From assembly GCA_964413535.1 (NCBI GenBank), contig CAYPTB010000008.1, positions 124,001 to 188,000 of the forward strand: a DNA stretch of 64,000 nucleotides, read 5' to 3'. The notes beneath the pieces are model-generated. The model searched no databases. It was not told the origin of the DNA and worked only from the letters and a program-made list of their open reading frames with translations. The DNA is from CAYPTB01 sp964413535 (GTDB taxonomy: Bacteria; Planctomycetota; UBA1135; GCA-002686595). Shown here piece by piece: positions 1 through 8,983 of the stretch (the stretch's first letter is position 1; the number at the start of each line of letters is the position of its first letter). Both the position numbers and the translations under genes were made by a program.

Positions 1-1421
1 TCGCGCCCTTCGACCCGTTGCAGGTAGGCGGCCGTCGTGCGCGTTCCGTAGAGGACGGGAACATCGCCGACGCGGAACAATTCGCTCGAGAAACGCGACA
101 GGCCGAGCTTCGGCAGCTCCTCGACTTCAGTACGGAACGAATTGAAACGCGCCAAGGCCGTCGCGTCGTAGTAGTACTCGTTCCGTGCCTGCCGCCAGTG
201 CAAGTACGTGTCGCGGTGCTCATAGCGCACGAAGTCCTTCTCCCAGAACTCCGCCTGAACACCTGGATCGGTCTGGCTCGTGAACGACAGATCGACCCAT
301 TCCTTCTCGTCCATCCAGAAACGACCGCGTGAACGCATCCAAATCCGCGCGGTATCGCGATCGTCCTGGTCGACCCTCACGATGCCGCGGTCGTCGCCGT
401 GGTCGGGCAATCCTCCGGCGTACAAGTCCAACCGATAGCGCTCGTCCTCCTGGAAGCGAGCGCCAGCGTCCAAGAGGACTCCACGGGAGCCCAACCACCG
501 CAGTCGCAGTTTCGACCGACCCCGCGGAAACGTAGCCGTCCCTCCAAGAAAATTGGTTACTCGCTGGCCGAGTTTTCCCACGTCTCCATTCACCTCTGCC
601 TCGGCGAACGTACCGAATCGCGAGCTGTTCCCGAGACGAAAGCCCTCGTACCGCGGCGTGTAATCGGAACCAGCGGGATAGCGAAGCCTCGGCAGGGGGA
701 TCGCGATCTTCTCCGAGAGCTGGATGGAGTTGTCGCGCAACTCGACATCGAACACGACTTCGCCCCGTTCCGGACGGGGCGTGATCCGCAGGTCGCCTGT
801 CCGCAGGTGAAAGTGCGGATCGTCGAACGAACAGGAGGTCACGATCGCGTCGTTGGCGCGCAGGGAACCGTCCGCGCTGTGCCGCACCCAGTCGGCCAAG
901 ACCCGCAAGCGAGTCGTGGACCCTCGGATGCTGCGTTCGACACTGATGGAAGCGTCCGCGATCCAGCCGTGCCCGTCGACCACGTCGAGGTAGAAAGCGC
1001 CTGCCTGCCCTACGACACGTCCACTCTCCGTGTAGACGAGGGGGCCTTCCATGTACACCTCCTGAGCGAGTTGAAGCGGGAGGCTTCCTTCTCTGAAGCG
1101 AGCGAAGAGCGACGGCGCGAGCGCTTCGGCGCCCAGATCGAGATCATCGAACTCGCCCTGGAGTTCCTCGAGGTCGTTCGCGGCTTCCTCGGCGAAGAGG
1201 CCCGGGTTCTTCTCCAATTCCGCGCGATCCAGCCAGAGGACCAGCCACGTTCCGCTCAGTTCACGGTCGGCGCTGCGGAACACCGGTGCTTCACAGAGAT
1301 AGAGAACGGTATCTCCGTCGTAGCGAGGCGTGATCTTCTCCGCCGAGAACGACCACCGCGATTCTGCCGAATCCTGCGGTGCCAGGGAGATCAAGGCAGG
1401 GAGGAGAACCCCGCCGATCAC
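1..1421 (-). CDS. lptD: LptD-like outer-membrane LPS assembly protein (C-terminus cut by window edge)
   Basis: Translating the minus strand from a GTG at 1421 gives an open frame of 473 codons to the left edge. The GTG overlaps the stop of the upstream LptC/LptA-like gene as GTGA, which implies translational coupling. The N-terminus is hydrophobic (VIGGVLLPALISLA), like a signal peptide. It is followed by a beta-rich region with a single Cys in NDAIVTSCSFDDPHFHLR. That resembles the LptD pattern in which a Cys precedes a WxL/HxR strand. Farther on, FWEKDFVRYEHRDTYLHWRQ resembles the start of the LptD barrel. In the family, LptD receives LPS from LptA and inserts it into the outer leaflet. Position after kdsD-kdsC-lptC/A supports this. 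The overlapping plus-strand reading frames look like shadows. Confidence 0.72.
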   Translation of the reverse strand, partial: MIGGVLLPALISLAPQDSAESRWSFSAEKITPRYDGDTVLYLCEAPVFRSADRELSGTWLVLWLDRAELEKNPGLFAEEAANDLEELQGEFDDLDLGAEALAPSLFARFREGSLPLQLAQEVYMEGPLVYTESGRVVGQAGAFYLDVVDGHGWIADASISVERSIRGSTTRLRVLADWVRHSADGSLRANDAIVTSCSFDDPHFHLRTGDLRITPRPERGEVVFDVELRDNSIQLSEKIAIPLPRLRYPAGSDYTPRYEGFRLGNSSRFGTFAEAEVNGDVGKLGQRVTNFLGGTATFPRGRSKLRLRWLGSRGVLLDAGARFQEDERYRLDLYAGGLPDHGDDRGIVRVDQDDRDTARIWMRSRGRFWMDEKEWVDLSFTSQTDPGVQAEFWEKDFVRYEHRDTYLHWRQARNEYYYDATALARFNSFRTEVEELPKLGLSRFSSELFRVGDVPVLYGTRTTAAYLQRVEGR

Positions 1422-4210
1422 TTGGGTTGATCTCCTTTGGGAACCGGCTCGACAAGAACTCTTCCCGTCGAGAAGAGATTCAGGAGCAGGTCGTATTCGA
1501 TCCACTCGGCCTTCCATCTCAGTCCTCGATGGAAGATGCGCGCCGGCGAGCCGGTGATGCGGACGCTGAGTTGCTCGGCGCGTCCCGTGAGCTCATCGCC
1601 GAAGGCGCGCAGGCCGGGACCGTATCGGAAGACGACACTCCCAGATGCTCGAATGCCGCGCAATGGATGGTCTCCGGCGGCTTCGCGCATCTCGATGCGC
1701 GCACGATCGGCGGTGAGGCCCCAGGCCCTGGGTCCGCCGCCGACGTCCTCGAGCGAGACATTCCCGACCAGTGCGATCCGTTCTCGATCCGCCTCGACCA
1801 TCTGTGAACGTGCTCGCACGTGCACGGCTTCGCCCCCCTCCTTCGAAGTATTCGTCCAGACGAGCTCACCCTCGGGGTCGGCCGCAGCAATGAACGAGGG
1901 GGAGAATTGGATCCAGCGGCAGGTCATCGTGAACGGATGGAGACTCTCGGGCCAGTAGCCTTCCGCCCGGACGCGCCGGTCCTCGAAGGCGACCAATCGA
2001 CCTCGGTATCGACCCCGGTTCAGATCATCGAACTCGAACTCGTCGCCTTCGCCGCGGATCGGAGGTAGGCCGCGATTCTCGATGGCCACGTTTCCCTGAG
2101 CGAGGAGCCGAAACGAGGAGAGTTCCTGGAGCGCCCGCCTGGAGTGTTCGCACTGCACTTTGTCCGACGTGAGCTCGCAGTCGATTTCCTTCCGCTCGAA
2201 GCGAGCCGTCACGCGGCCGGTCGCGGTCAACGTCGAGCTCGAGTACAGGAACTCACCGTCCTTCTCGTGCCGCGAGAGCACGCCCTCGAGCTCCTGGCAA
2301 TCGAGCTCGATCCGATCCTCCAGCCGCGCGGCGCGCACGTCCCCGCGCGCTGAGATTCGGATCGTCCCGACGACCGCGCCGTTCGAGTCCGTCCTCTCGT
2401 CCTGGGAGACGAGCAGCCGTCCACACGCGAACTCGTACGTGCTCTCATCGTGAGCGAACGAAACGCGCTCGACGTCCTCGGCGATCACGAGCTCACCCGA
2501 GCGTTCGACCCGGCGCGCAACGCCCTCCGCGCGCTCCCAGCGGAATTTCGTCGGTTCTTCGACCGTCCCCTCGACGATCAGATGATCCGGCCCCTGCACT
2601 TCGAGACGATCGCCGCGCAGCGTCCCATCCGCCGCTTCGAGCACGACATCACCCGACGCCACGAGGCCCAGCGGTTCCTCCGAGAACTCGAGCACCTGAT
2701 TGGCACGGGCGGTGAATCCGTTCGGACCCAGTACGACCAGCCGAACGCCCGAAGCCCGAGGTACGCGCCAGACCTCGCCATCGAGCGCGATATCGATCTG
2801 GTCGACGGTCTCGAGCTCGAATGTGTGCTCGGAATCGGCACGGCCGACGAGCTTGGCCGGACCCGATGCGCTGGCGCTCAGGCGTTCCTGCGCTTCCGAC
2901 GAGGGCTCGCGGCTGAGCCGAAACTCCTCGGTCTCGAGCGCACCTTCCGGGCGCACGATCGAGACACCGCCGCGCGCCACGAAGAGGAATTCGTCCAAGA
3001 CCGGTCCGAAGCGACCCGTGATGGAGTCATTCGCAGTGAGGTGCGCCCCCTCCCACTCGAGCTCTCCGCGGCCGGGGAGCGCGAAGTCGAGCGCCTCCGT
3101 ACGCGTCACCTCGAGTGGTCCGTCTCCACGAAAGGAAATCGTCGTGAGCTCGCGGGGCTTCTCTTCCCCGATCAAGGGAGCCGCGCTCCCTTGGAAGGCG
3201 AAGTAGCCATTCGGTTCGCCGTGCAGCGTTGCCGTGAAACGCGTCGTAGATCCCTGGAGGGCGATTTCGGCGCGCTCCGCGAAGAACGCGCTCGTCGGCG
3301 TCGCGAGCCGGACGTCGCCCTCGGCCTCGATGCGATCGAAACCAAAGGGTTCGGAGCCGCCCTCGCGCGGGCGACCCAGGATGCGGATGTGCTCGGCACC
3401 GAGAGCGACGGCTTCGCGGCCTTCGAGCGTGATGTTCGCGTTCCCCGAGGCGTCCATCGAGATGCGCCGGGGCCCCTGGGGAGGACTCGCGATGGCGAGT
3501 TCGTCATCGCACGTGAGTCGTGCAATCCGTCCCGGCTCGACTTCTACCTCCGCCACGCCCTCGTGGAAGAAGCGCAGTAGCCCGCGGTCTACCTGGAACT
3601 CGAAACCCACGCCCGACGCGTCGAGTCCCTTACCCGAGATCTCCACGCGTCCGTCCGTGCGGAAGTGCCCGCCCTCGAGCGTGCCGACGAGATTCTCGGA
3701 GCGCAGCGTCAGGGGAACGACGGGAGCGTCGCGCAGGAGCGTCACCTCGACTCCGTGCAGCTCCAGGTCCGGCCCGAGCTGGAATCCACCGAGCAGGCCT
3801 TGCTCCGTTGGCTTGATCGTCCCTCCCCCGGTCTTGGCTGCGAGGCGCAAGACTTCCTCGCCCGAGTCCTCGTCATAGAGGCTCGCCGTGATTCCGAAGA
3901 GCTCGACCCTGTCTTCGATCGACCGCGAGTCCTTCGCCAGCAGGTCGTAGAGCTTGTGCCCGCGATTCTTGCCCTCGGTGACGCGCTTCCCCAACTCGAC
4001 CTCGCCTCGGACGCCGATGGAGGACTCGGCCGGGATCGGCAGCGAAACGTCACGCTCGCGGGCCTCGGCCGCATCCTCGGGCCGCTCCGGCGGATAAGGA
4101 GCCCGGACTTCCGGGAGGGGCGGGGACTCGACCGCTTTCGGCCTCTCGATCCACAGCAAGAGAGCGATCCCGGCTACGAACAGCAGCAGGAAGGCCAGTA
4201 CCTTCTTCAT
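1418..4210 (-). CDS. Very long LptC/LptA-like (OstA-fold) membrane-anchored protein
   Basis: This is a 930-residue protein with one N-terminal membrane helix (about residues 4-20) and no other hydrophobic segment. The rest is a long run of alternating beta-strand-like sequence with repeated phrases such as 'RGDRLEVQG', 'SGDVVLEAADG' and 'RADSEHTFELETVDQIDI', typical of OstA/LptC/LptA beta-jellyrolls. LptC is normally about 190 residues and LptA about 185, so this chain is four to five times longer than either. It starts with ATG overlapping the kdsC stop (ATGA), and its own stop overlaps the LptD-like start. The order kdsD-kdsC-this gene matches kdsD-kdsC-lptC-lptA of enterobacteria. It probably carries LPS across the periplasm as a fused LptC plus several LptA units. 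An AsmA/TamB-type bridge is the alternative. Confidence 0.7.
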   Translation of the reverse strand: MKKVLAFLLLFVAGIALLLWIERPKAVESPPLPEVRAPYPPERPEDAAEARERDVSLPIPAESSIGVRGEVELGKRVTEGKNRGHKLYDLLAKDSRSIEDRVELFGITASLYDEDSGEEVLRLAAKTGGGTIKPTEQGLLGGFQLGPDLELHGVEVTLLRDAPVVPLTLRSENLVGTLEGGHFRTDGRVEISGKGLDASGVGFEFQVDRGLLRFFHEGVAEVEVEPGRIARLTCDDELAIASPPQGPRRISMDASGNANITLEGREAVALGAEHIRILGRPREGGSEPFGFDRIEAEGDVRLATPTSAFFAERAEIALQGSTTRFTATLHGEPNGYFAFQGSAAPLIGEEKPRELTTISFRGDGPLEVTRTEALDFALPGRGELEWEGAHLTANDSITGRFGPVLDEFLFVARGGVSIVRPEGALETEEFRLSREPSSEAQERLSASASGPAKLVGRADSEHTFELETVDQIDIALDGEVWRVPRASGVRLVVLGPNGFTARANQVLEFSEEPLGLVASGDVVLEAADGTLRGDRLEVQGPDHLIVEGTVEEPTKFRWERAEGVARRVERSGELVIAEDVERVSFAHDESTYEFACGRLLVSQDERTDSNGAVVGTIRISARGDVRAARLEDRIELDCQELEGVLSRHEKDGEFLYSSSTLTATGRVTARFERKEIDCELTSDKVQCEHSRRALQELSSFRLLAQGNVAIENRGLPPIRGEGDEFEFDDLNRGRYRGRLVAFEDRRVRAEGYWPESLHPFTMTCRWIQFSPSFIAAADPEGELVWTNTSKEGGEAVHVRARSQMVEADRERIALVGNVSLEDVGGGPRAWGLTADRARIEMREAAGDHPLRGIRASGSVVFRYGPGLRAFGDELTGRAEQLSVRITGSPARIFHRGLRWKAEWIEYDLLLNLFSTGRVLVEPVPKGDQPK

Positions 4211-4734
4211 GGCCCGTACCGGGCCTGTAGCGCTGCGAGCTCGCCGCGCGCACGCAGGATGTGCTCGCTGAGCTCACGCACGGCGCCGCGTCCGCCCGCG
4301 GCAAGCGTCACGAGCCCCGCTCTCGCCCGCACCTCTGGGCGAGCATTCGCCGGCGCGCAGAAGAGAGCGGCTCGCTTGGCGAGCAGGAAGTCCGGCAGGT
4401 CGTCCCCCATCGCGACGGTCTCTGCGACCTGGACTCCGAGCCGTTCCTGGACACCGGCGAGCGCTACGTCCTTCTGATTCGCCCCTAGATGGACTTCGCG
4501 GATGCCGAGCTCCTCGGCGCGCCGTCGTGTCGCCGCGCAGCCACGGCCGCTGATCCACGTCACGTGGACGCCGCTCCTCTGGAGCCAGGCGAGCCCCAGG
4601 CCGTCGTGGACGTCGAACACCTGCACCTCGCCTTCCGCGGAGTACACGATACGCCCGTCCGTGAGCACGCCGTCGACGTCCAGTGCGACCAACCGAACGC
4701 GCGCGAGAACGGGATCGAGGTCGCGCGGCGGCAT
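4207..4734 (-). CDS. kdsC: 3-deoxy-D-manno-octulosonate 8-phosphate phosphatase
   Basis: HAD-superfamily phosphatase of about 175 residues that removes phosphate from Kdo-8-P to give Kdo for lipid A core synthesis. The catalytic motif DVDGVLTDGRI lies near the N-terminus, WISGRG supplies motif II, and GDDLPDF is the acidic motif III. Length and the absence of a cap domain fit KdsC. The start is taken at the ATG before PPRDLDP. A longer in-frame start at 4785 adds 17 residues with no family resemblance. The stop overlaps the next gene's ATG. The kdsD gene lies upstream on the same strand, so the two Kdo enzymes form one operon with the LPS export genes. Confidence 0.9.
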   Translation of the reverse strand: MPPRDLDPVLARVRLVALDVDGVLTDGRIVYSAEGEVQVFDVHDGLGLAWLQRSGVHVTWISGRGCAATRRRAEELGIREVHLGANQKDVALAGVQERLGVQVAETVAMGDDLPDFLLAKRAALFCAPANARPEVRARAGLVTLAAGGRGAVRELSEHILRARGELAALQARYGP

Positions 4735-4806
4735 GTCGGCAGGATACGGCCTTGGGCTGCGATCCCGAACGCGCGAGTCGGGCACGGGATCGCGCGCTTC
4801 GCGAGC

Positions 4807-5832
4807 TCAGAAACGGATGTCGAGCACGTCCTGGATGTCGAGCAACCCGACCGGCCGCTGCTCGTCGTCCAGGACGGGGATCTGGTCGATCTTGTGCTCG
4901 CGCAGGATGCGCTCGGCGGCGTCGACGAGCTCGTTCGGCCCCACCGACTTCGGATTCCTGCCCATGAAGTCGTCCACGGGACCCAGGGGGAGCTGGCCCG
5001 AGAGGGACTCGGCCGCGACGCGCCGCAGATCGCCGTCGGTGAAGATCCCGATGAGGCTCCCGTCCGGACCCACCACCAGCGCCGCTCCCGGCCGGCCGGG
5101 CGTGCTCTGCATGGCCACGACGACCTCGAGGATGCGCGTGCCGCTCGGGACGAGCGGAAGCTCCGCTCCCTGACGCATGATCTCTCGTACTCGCATGAGT
5201 TTCCTCCCGAGCGCGCCCGCCGGGTGGTAGAGGGCGTACTCCTCGCGCGAGAAGCCGCGCTCGCGCTGCACGACCATCGTCAGGGCGTCCCCGAGCGCCA
5301 GCATGGCCGCGGTGCTCGCCGTGGGCGCGAGGCCCATCGGACAGGCCTCGTGCACGCGTCCGATCTCGAGCACGTGATCGGCGAGCCGGCCGAGCGTCGA
5401 CTCACGGCTACCCGTGATGGCGATCACGCCGGCGCCGATCTTGCGCGCGGCCGGGATGACGGCCTTGATCTCGACCGTCTCGCCCGAGTTCGAGAGCACG
5501 AGCAGGACGTCGTCACGGCGAATCCGTCCCAGGTCCCCGTGCAGCGCTTCCGAAGGGTGCAGCGAGAGCGACGGCGTGCCCGTGGAAGCGAGGGTGGCCG
5601 AGACCTTGGCTCCGATCAGCCCGGCCTTGCCCATGCCGGTCACGACGACCATGCCCTTGCAGGCCAGGATCCGCGCGACGGCCTCGTCGAAGGACGGCCC
5701 GAGGTGCCCTTTGAGCTGGGCGATGGTTCGCGCCTCGACCCGGATCACCTCGGCGGCGAGCTCGCGCCGCGTGGAAGCTCCCGCGTGTGCGACGTCGGGA
5801 GACGGACGTTCCTTGGGTCGGAGGGTGGACAA
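4807..5832 (-). CDS. kdsD: D-arabinose 5-phosphate isomerase
   Basis: 341-residue protein with an N-terminal SIS sugar-isomerase domain (VVTGMGKAGLIG, then SNSGETVE for phosphosugar binding) and two C-terminal CBS domains (GIFTDGDLRR and the final PVLDDEQRPVGLLDIQDVL). This architecture and length are typical of KdsD/KpsF. The enzyme converts ribulose 5-phosphate to arabinose 5-phosphate, the first step toward Kdo. The ATG at 5832 leads a somewhat long polar N-terminus. It is the first gene of the minus-strand Kdo/LPS transport operon and is divergent from the M50 protease gene; the 189-base gap holds an extended -10 element for the opposite strand. Confidence 0.93.
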   Translation of the reverse strand: MSTLRPKERPSPDVAHAGASTRRELAAEVIRVEARTIAQLKGHLGPSFDEAVARILACKGMVVVTGMGKAGLIGAKVSATLASTGTPSLSLHPSEALHGDLGRIRRDDVLLVLSNSGETVEIKAVIPAARKIGAGVIAITGSRESTLGRLADHVLEIGRVHEACPMGLAPTASTAAMLALGDALTMVVQRERGFSREEYALYHPAGALGRKLMRVREIMRQGAELPLVPSGTRILEVVVAMQSTPGRPGAALVVGPDGSLIGIFTDGDLRRVAAESLSGQLPLGPVDDFMGRNPKSVGPNELVDAAERILREHKIDQIPVLDDEQRPVGLLDIQDVLDIRF

Positions 5833-5935
5833 AGGGCGCGGTTCGAACGCTCCGAATTGTACGGGGCCGCTCTCGGGGCGCCAAAGCGCTCGAGCCGTCG
5901 GGGGGCCCGGCGCTCGGCTCGGGCCGCAACCCGTG

Positions 5936-5944
5936 TGCTATAAA
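5936..5944 (+). promoter_or_regulatory. Extended -10 promoter element upstream of the M50 protease/scpA operon
   Basis: The sequence TGCTATAAA reads as an extended -10 (TG, one base, then TATAAA). It lies about 78 bases before the ATG at 6022. No convincing -35 hexamer lies 17 bases upstream, as is common for extended -10 promoters. A very similar TGTGCTACAAG occurs before the isomerase gene at 13609. Confidence 0.42.
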
Positions 5945-6021
5945 CCGCCGGCGGGAGAGCTGGCGAGGAGTTCGGATCCATTCGAGTCTCCGGTTCGCGG
6001 CCCGCGTCGACGAGACCCTGC

Positions 6022-6681
6022 ATGGACGGCGAGATCGTGGTGTTGATCCTCGTGATCGCCCTCTTGGTGGTTTCGGTCGGCATCCACGAGGCGGCGCACG
6101 GCTGGGTGGCGTGGAAGTGCGGCGATCGCACCGCGAAGGATCTCGGTCGCGTGACCTTGAACCCGATCGTCCACATCGACCCGTTCATGACGATCCTGCT
6201 GCCCACGATGCTCTTCCTGGGGAGCAACGGGCAGATGATCTTCGGCGGCGCCAAGCCCGTTCCGGTCGCCTTCCACCGGTTGCGGCATCCCTGGCGCGAC
6301 ATGAGCCTGGTCGCGTTGGCGGGGCCGACCTCGAACTTCCTCCTCGCCGTCCTGTTCTTCATCCTCTACCGAGTGGCCGTCGAGTTCCTGCACTACGAAA
6401 GGGATCAGGTCCTGCCCCTGGTACTGATCAAGACCGTCGAGCTCAATCTGCTCTTGGCGGCCTTCAACCTGATCCCGATCCCGCCCCTCGACGGGTCGCG
6501 CCTCATGGCGTGGCTCTTGCCCGACAACCTGAGGGATGCCTACTTGCGGCTCGAAACGATCGGCATGATCCTCGTCATCGCGCTGATCTACCTCGGACCC
6601 CTTCGGCCGCTCGTGTTCGCCACGATGGACGTGATGTACGACTGGGTCCTGTTCCTCGCCACACTGGGAGGCCTGTGGTGA
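6022..6681 (+). CDS. Site-2-protease-type (M50) membrane metallopeptidase
   Basis: 219-residue integral membrane protein. The zinc motif HEAAH sits at residues 22-26 inside the first membrane helix. The third ligand, Asp157, lies in NLIPIPPLDGSR, the second signature of M50B proteases. The family cleaves membrane proteins within the bilayer. This is the short form without PDZ domains, so it is not a typical RseP. Conserved AGPTSNF follows at about 100-106. Its TGA overlaps the GTG of scpA (GTGA), a pairing of a short M50 protease with scpA that is seen in other bacteria. The substrate cannot be told from sequence. Confidence 0.88.
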   Translation: MDGEIVVLILVIALLVVSVGIHEAAHGWVAWKCGDRTAKDLGRVTLNPIVHIDPFMTILLPTMLFLGSNGQMIFGGAKPVPVAFHRLRHPWRDMSLVALAGPTSNFLLAVLFFILYRVAVEFLHYERDQVLPLVLIKTVELNLLLAAFNLIPIPPLDGSRLMAWLLPDNLRDAYLRLETIGMILVIALIYLGPLRPLVFATMDVMYDWVLFLATLGGLW

Positions 6682-7568
6682 ACTCCGACTACACCGTCCG
6701 ACTCGATCGGGTGTTCCAGGGGCCGATGGACCTCCTGCTCCATCTCGTGCGCGAGCAGGAGGTCGAGATCCACGAGATCGAGATCGGCAAGATCGTCGAG
6801 GGCTACCTGGCCTACCTCCAGCAGCTCTCCGATCTCGACATCGAGCTGGCCGGCGACTTCCTCGTCATGTCCGCCACGCTGATGGCGATCAAGACGCGCT
6901 CGCTCTTGCCCAAGGACGACGTCGACCTCGAAGAGGACCTCGACCCGCGCGACGAGCTCATCGAGCGCTTGATCGAATACCGGCGCTTCAAGACGGCCGC
7001 GGAAGAGCTCGAGCGCTTGGCCCACGAGCGCGCAATGCTCCATGAGCGAGGATTCAAGGGCGAGCTGGTCGAGAGCGAGGAGGAGCCCACCTTCGAGCTG
7101 GGCGAGCTGACCGTGTGGGACCTGTGGAGCGCGTACTCGCGCCTCCTGCGCGAGACGGCGGCCGATCGGCCGCACCGCATCGTCGCCGACGCGCGCCCCA
7201 TGCGCTTCTTCGTCGAAGCAGCCGTCCGCGTCATCCGCGGCAAGTCGCGGCTCTCGCTCTCCGAGATCGTCGAGAGCGTCGGGGGACGGGACCGGCGCGA
7301 GAGCGTGGTCGGCTCCTTTTGCGCGCTGCTCGAGCTCGTGCGCCTGGGCATCGTGCGGGTCGACCAGGACGACCTCGGAGGCGAGATCGCCATCGTCCTG
7401 CGCGAGGACGTCGAGGGCGACCTCGACGCGGTCGTCGCGCGAGCCGGCTTCGAGGACGAACGCGAGGAGCTCGAGCTCGCTGAGCGTTCCCGTTCGGAGC
7501 CCGCGCACGAAAGCCGACCCCCCCTCGAGCGCGCCGACGGCCCCCTCACCCCCGACTCGGCCCCGTAA
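6678..7568 (+). CDS. scpA: Segregation and condensation protein A
   Basis: 296-residue ScpA, the kleisin subunit that bridges SMC heads during chromosome condensation. The N-terminal signature FQGPMDLLLHLVREQEV and IEIGKIVEGYL are characteristic, followed by FLVMSATLMAIKTRSLLP. The C-terminus has the winged-helix-like segment before an acidic, proline-rich tail. The start is the GTG overlapping the protease stop. No scpB or smc gene is in the window. The last 40 residues are low complexity and probably disordered. Confidence 0.9.
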   Translation: MNSDYTVRLDRVFQGPMDLLLHLVREQEVEIHEIEIGKIVEGYLAYLQQLSDLDIELAGDFLVMSATLMAIKTRSLLPKDDVDLEEDLDPRDELIERLIEYRRFKTAAEELERLAHERAMLHERGFKGELVESEEEPTFELGELTVWDLWSAYSRLLRETAADRPHRIVADARPMRFFVEAAVRVIRGKSRLSLSEIVESVGGRDRRESVVGSFCALLELVRLGIVRVDQDDLGGEIAIVLREDVEGDLDAVVARAGFEDEREELELAERSRSEPAHESRPPLERADGPLTPDSAP

Positions 7569-7584
7569 AGGGGAGTCCCTGGAC

Positions 7585-7622
7585 CGAAGCCCGCGGGTCT
7601 TCCCGGGCCGGCCCGGGCTTCG
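7585..7622 (+). terminator. GC-rich hairpin after scpA (possible terminator without U-tract)
   Basis: CGAAGCCCG at 7585-7593 pairs with CGGGCTTCG at 7614-7622, a perfect 9-bp stem. The loop contains a further 16-base palindrome (CCCGGGCC followed by GGCCCGGG, 7602-7617). It lies 17 bases past the scpA stop. No T-run follows, so it is a candidate Rho-assisted terminator or a processing hairpin. Confidence 0.42.
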
Positions 7623-7709
7623 AGGTGGACGGAAGCGATCCTCGGCCCCATATTGCCCGCCCCCTTCTCCGAGAGGTCTCTCTCCCGCACACGTTCGAGC
7701 CCGACCGCC

Positions 7710-8033
7710 ATGAGCCAAGCCGCCGAAGTCACCGACAGCCTGTGGGACACCGTCGTCATGAAGAGCGATCAACCCGTGTTGGTCGACTTCTGGGCCGAGT
7801 GGTGCGCTCCGTGCCGCGCGATGTCGCCCTTCGTCGACAAGCTCGCCGACGAGTTCGCGGGCCGATTGAAGGTGGTCAAGATCAACACTCAGGACAATCC
7901 CGAGGTCCCCGCGCGATACGGCATCACCGCGATCCCGACCTTCCTCGTCATCAAGCAGGGCGAGGTGAAGAAGCAGATCGTGGGGCAACGGATCTACGCC
8001 GAGCTCAAGAAGGAAGTCGAGCCCTTCCTGTAG
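7710..8033 (+). CDS. trxA: Thioredoxin
   Basis: 107-residue thioredoxin. The redox site is WCAPC (residues 31-35), with Ala in place of the usual Gly between the cysteines. The cis-proline loop AIPTF is at 75-79 (Pro76). DFWAEWCAPCRAMSP and INTQDNPEVPARYGI follow the classic fold closely. There is no signal peptide, so it is cytoplasmic. The start is the ATG before SQAAEV; a longer frame from 7653 would add 19 Arg/Ser-rich residues. The fmt GTG follows 11 bases after the stop, so the two are probably cotranscribed. Confidence 0.94.
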   Translation: MSQAAEVTDSLWDTVVMKSDQPVLVDFWAEWCAPCRAMSPFVDKLADEFAGRLKVVKINTQDNPEVPARYGITAIPTFLVIKQGEVKKQIVGQRIYAELKKEVEPFL

Positions 8034-8044
8034 AGCGCGCCGGC

Positions 8045-8983
8045 GTGCGCTTGGTCTTCCTCGGCTCGCCGCCCTTCGCGACTCCTGTCCTGGCGCGGTT
8101 GCTCGCGAGCCCGCTGCGGCCGGTCTTGGTCGTCACACCGCCCGACCGCCCAAGCGGGCGCCACCGAGTGGTCGAGGAGAGCGAGCTCGCAGCTCTCGCC
8201 CGTGCGCAGGGCGTCGCGGTCGATCAGCCCCCGACGGTGCGCGACGAGGCTTTCCTGGCCCGGCTGCGCGCGCTCGCGCCCGAGGTCATCCTGGTCGCCG
8301 CGTACGGCGAGTACTTGACCGCCGAGTTCCGCTCGCTCGCCTCGCTCGAGATCCTGAACGTCCACCCCTCGCTCCTCCCGCGCCATCGCGGCGCCTCGCC
8401 GATCCAGGCGGCCATCGCCAGCGGAGACCCTGTGACCGGCGTGAGCATCCAGCGCGTGGTGAAGGAGGTCGATGCGGGCGACGTGGCGCTCACCCTGGAG
8501 ACCGAGATCGGCGCGGAGGAAACGGCGGGAGAGCTCGGAGAGCGCCTGGCGAGGCTCGGGGGAGAAGCCTCCGTGCGCGTGCTCGAGGGCCTCGTCTCCG
8601 GGACGACGATCTTCGTTCCCCAAGACCCGTCTCGAGCTACGGTTTGCACCAAGCTCGCGAAGGAGGACGGCGAGATCGCCTGGGGGCGATCCGCGGTCGA
8701 GCTCGCGAACCTGGTGCGCGCCATGAACCCCTGGCCGCTCGCGCGCACCGTGCTCCCGGGTGGCGGTGAACTGCTCGTTCTCTCCAGCCGGCCCCTCGAG
8801 AGCGGTGGATCGGTGGCCGTATCGCCCGGCACGTTGATCGAGACCGGACGGCGTCTGGTCGTGCGCGCCGGGGAAGGAGCGCTCGAGCTCATGAGCGTGA
8901 AGCCGGCCGGCAAGCGCGCCATGAGCGCTGCCGAGTTCCTGCGCGGCGCCCACCTCCACGAAGGTGCGAGGCTCGGGCCATGA
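8045..8983 (+). CDS. fmt: Methionyl-tRNA formyltransferase
   Basis: 312-residue enzyme that formylates the initiator Met-tRNA using 10-formyl-tetrahydrofolate. The N-terminal hydrolase fold is seen in RLVFLGSPPFATPVL. The active-site segment is NVHPSLLPRHRGASPIQAAI, followed by the catalytic Asp in KEVDAGD. A C-terminal OB-like domain follows (LVRAMNPWPLARTVLPGG). The GTG start directly precedes RLVFLGS, as in family members. The stop overlaps the rsmB ATG as ATGA. The order fmt-rsmB is conserved across many bacteria. Confidence 0.94.
   Translation: MRLVFLGSPPFATPVLARLLASPLRPVLVVTPPDRPSGRHRVVEESELAALARAQGVAVDQPPTVRDEAFLARLRALAPEVILVAAYGEYLTAEFRSLASLEILNVHPSLLPRHRGASPIQAAIASGDPVTGVSIQRVVKEVDAGDVALTLETEIGAEETAGELGERLARLGGEASVRVLEGLVSGTTIFVPQDPSRATVCTKLAKEDGEIAWGRSAVELANLVRAMNPWPLARTVLPGGGELLVLSSRPLESGGSVAVSPGTLIETGRRLVVRAGEGALELMSVKPAGKRAMSAAEFLRGAHLHEGARLGP

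Noticed and set aside
399..1430. Plus-strand frame at the left edge
   Set aside because: The minus strand here reads through as an LptD-like protein coupled by GTGA to the upstream gene.
2450..3580. Plus-strand frame inside the LptC/LptA-like gene
   Set aside because: Composition and lack of motifs indicate a shadow. The minus-strand gene has a membrane anchor and operon context.
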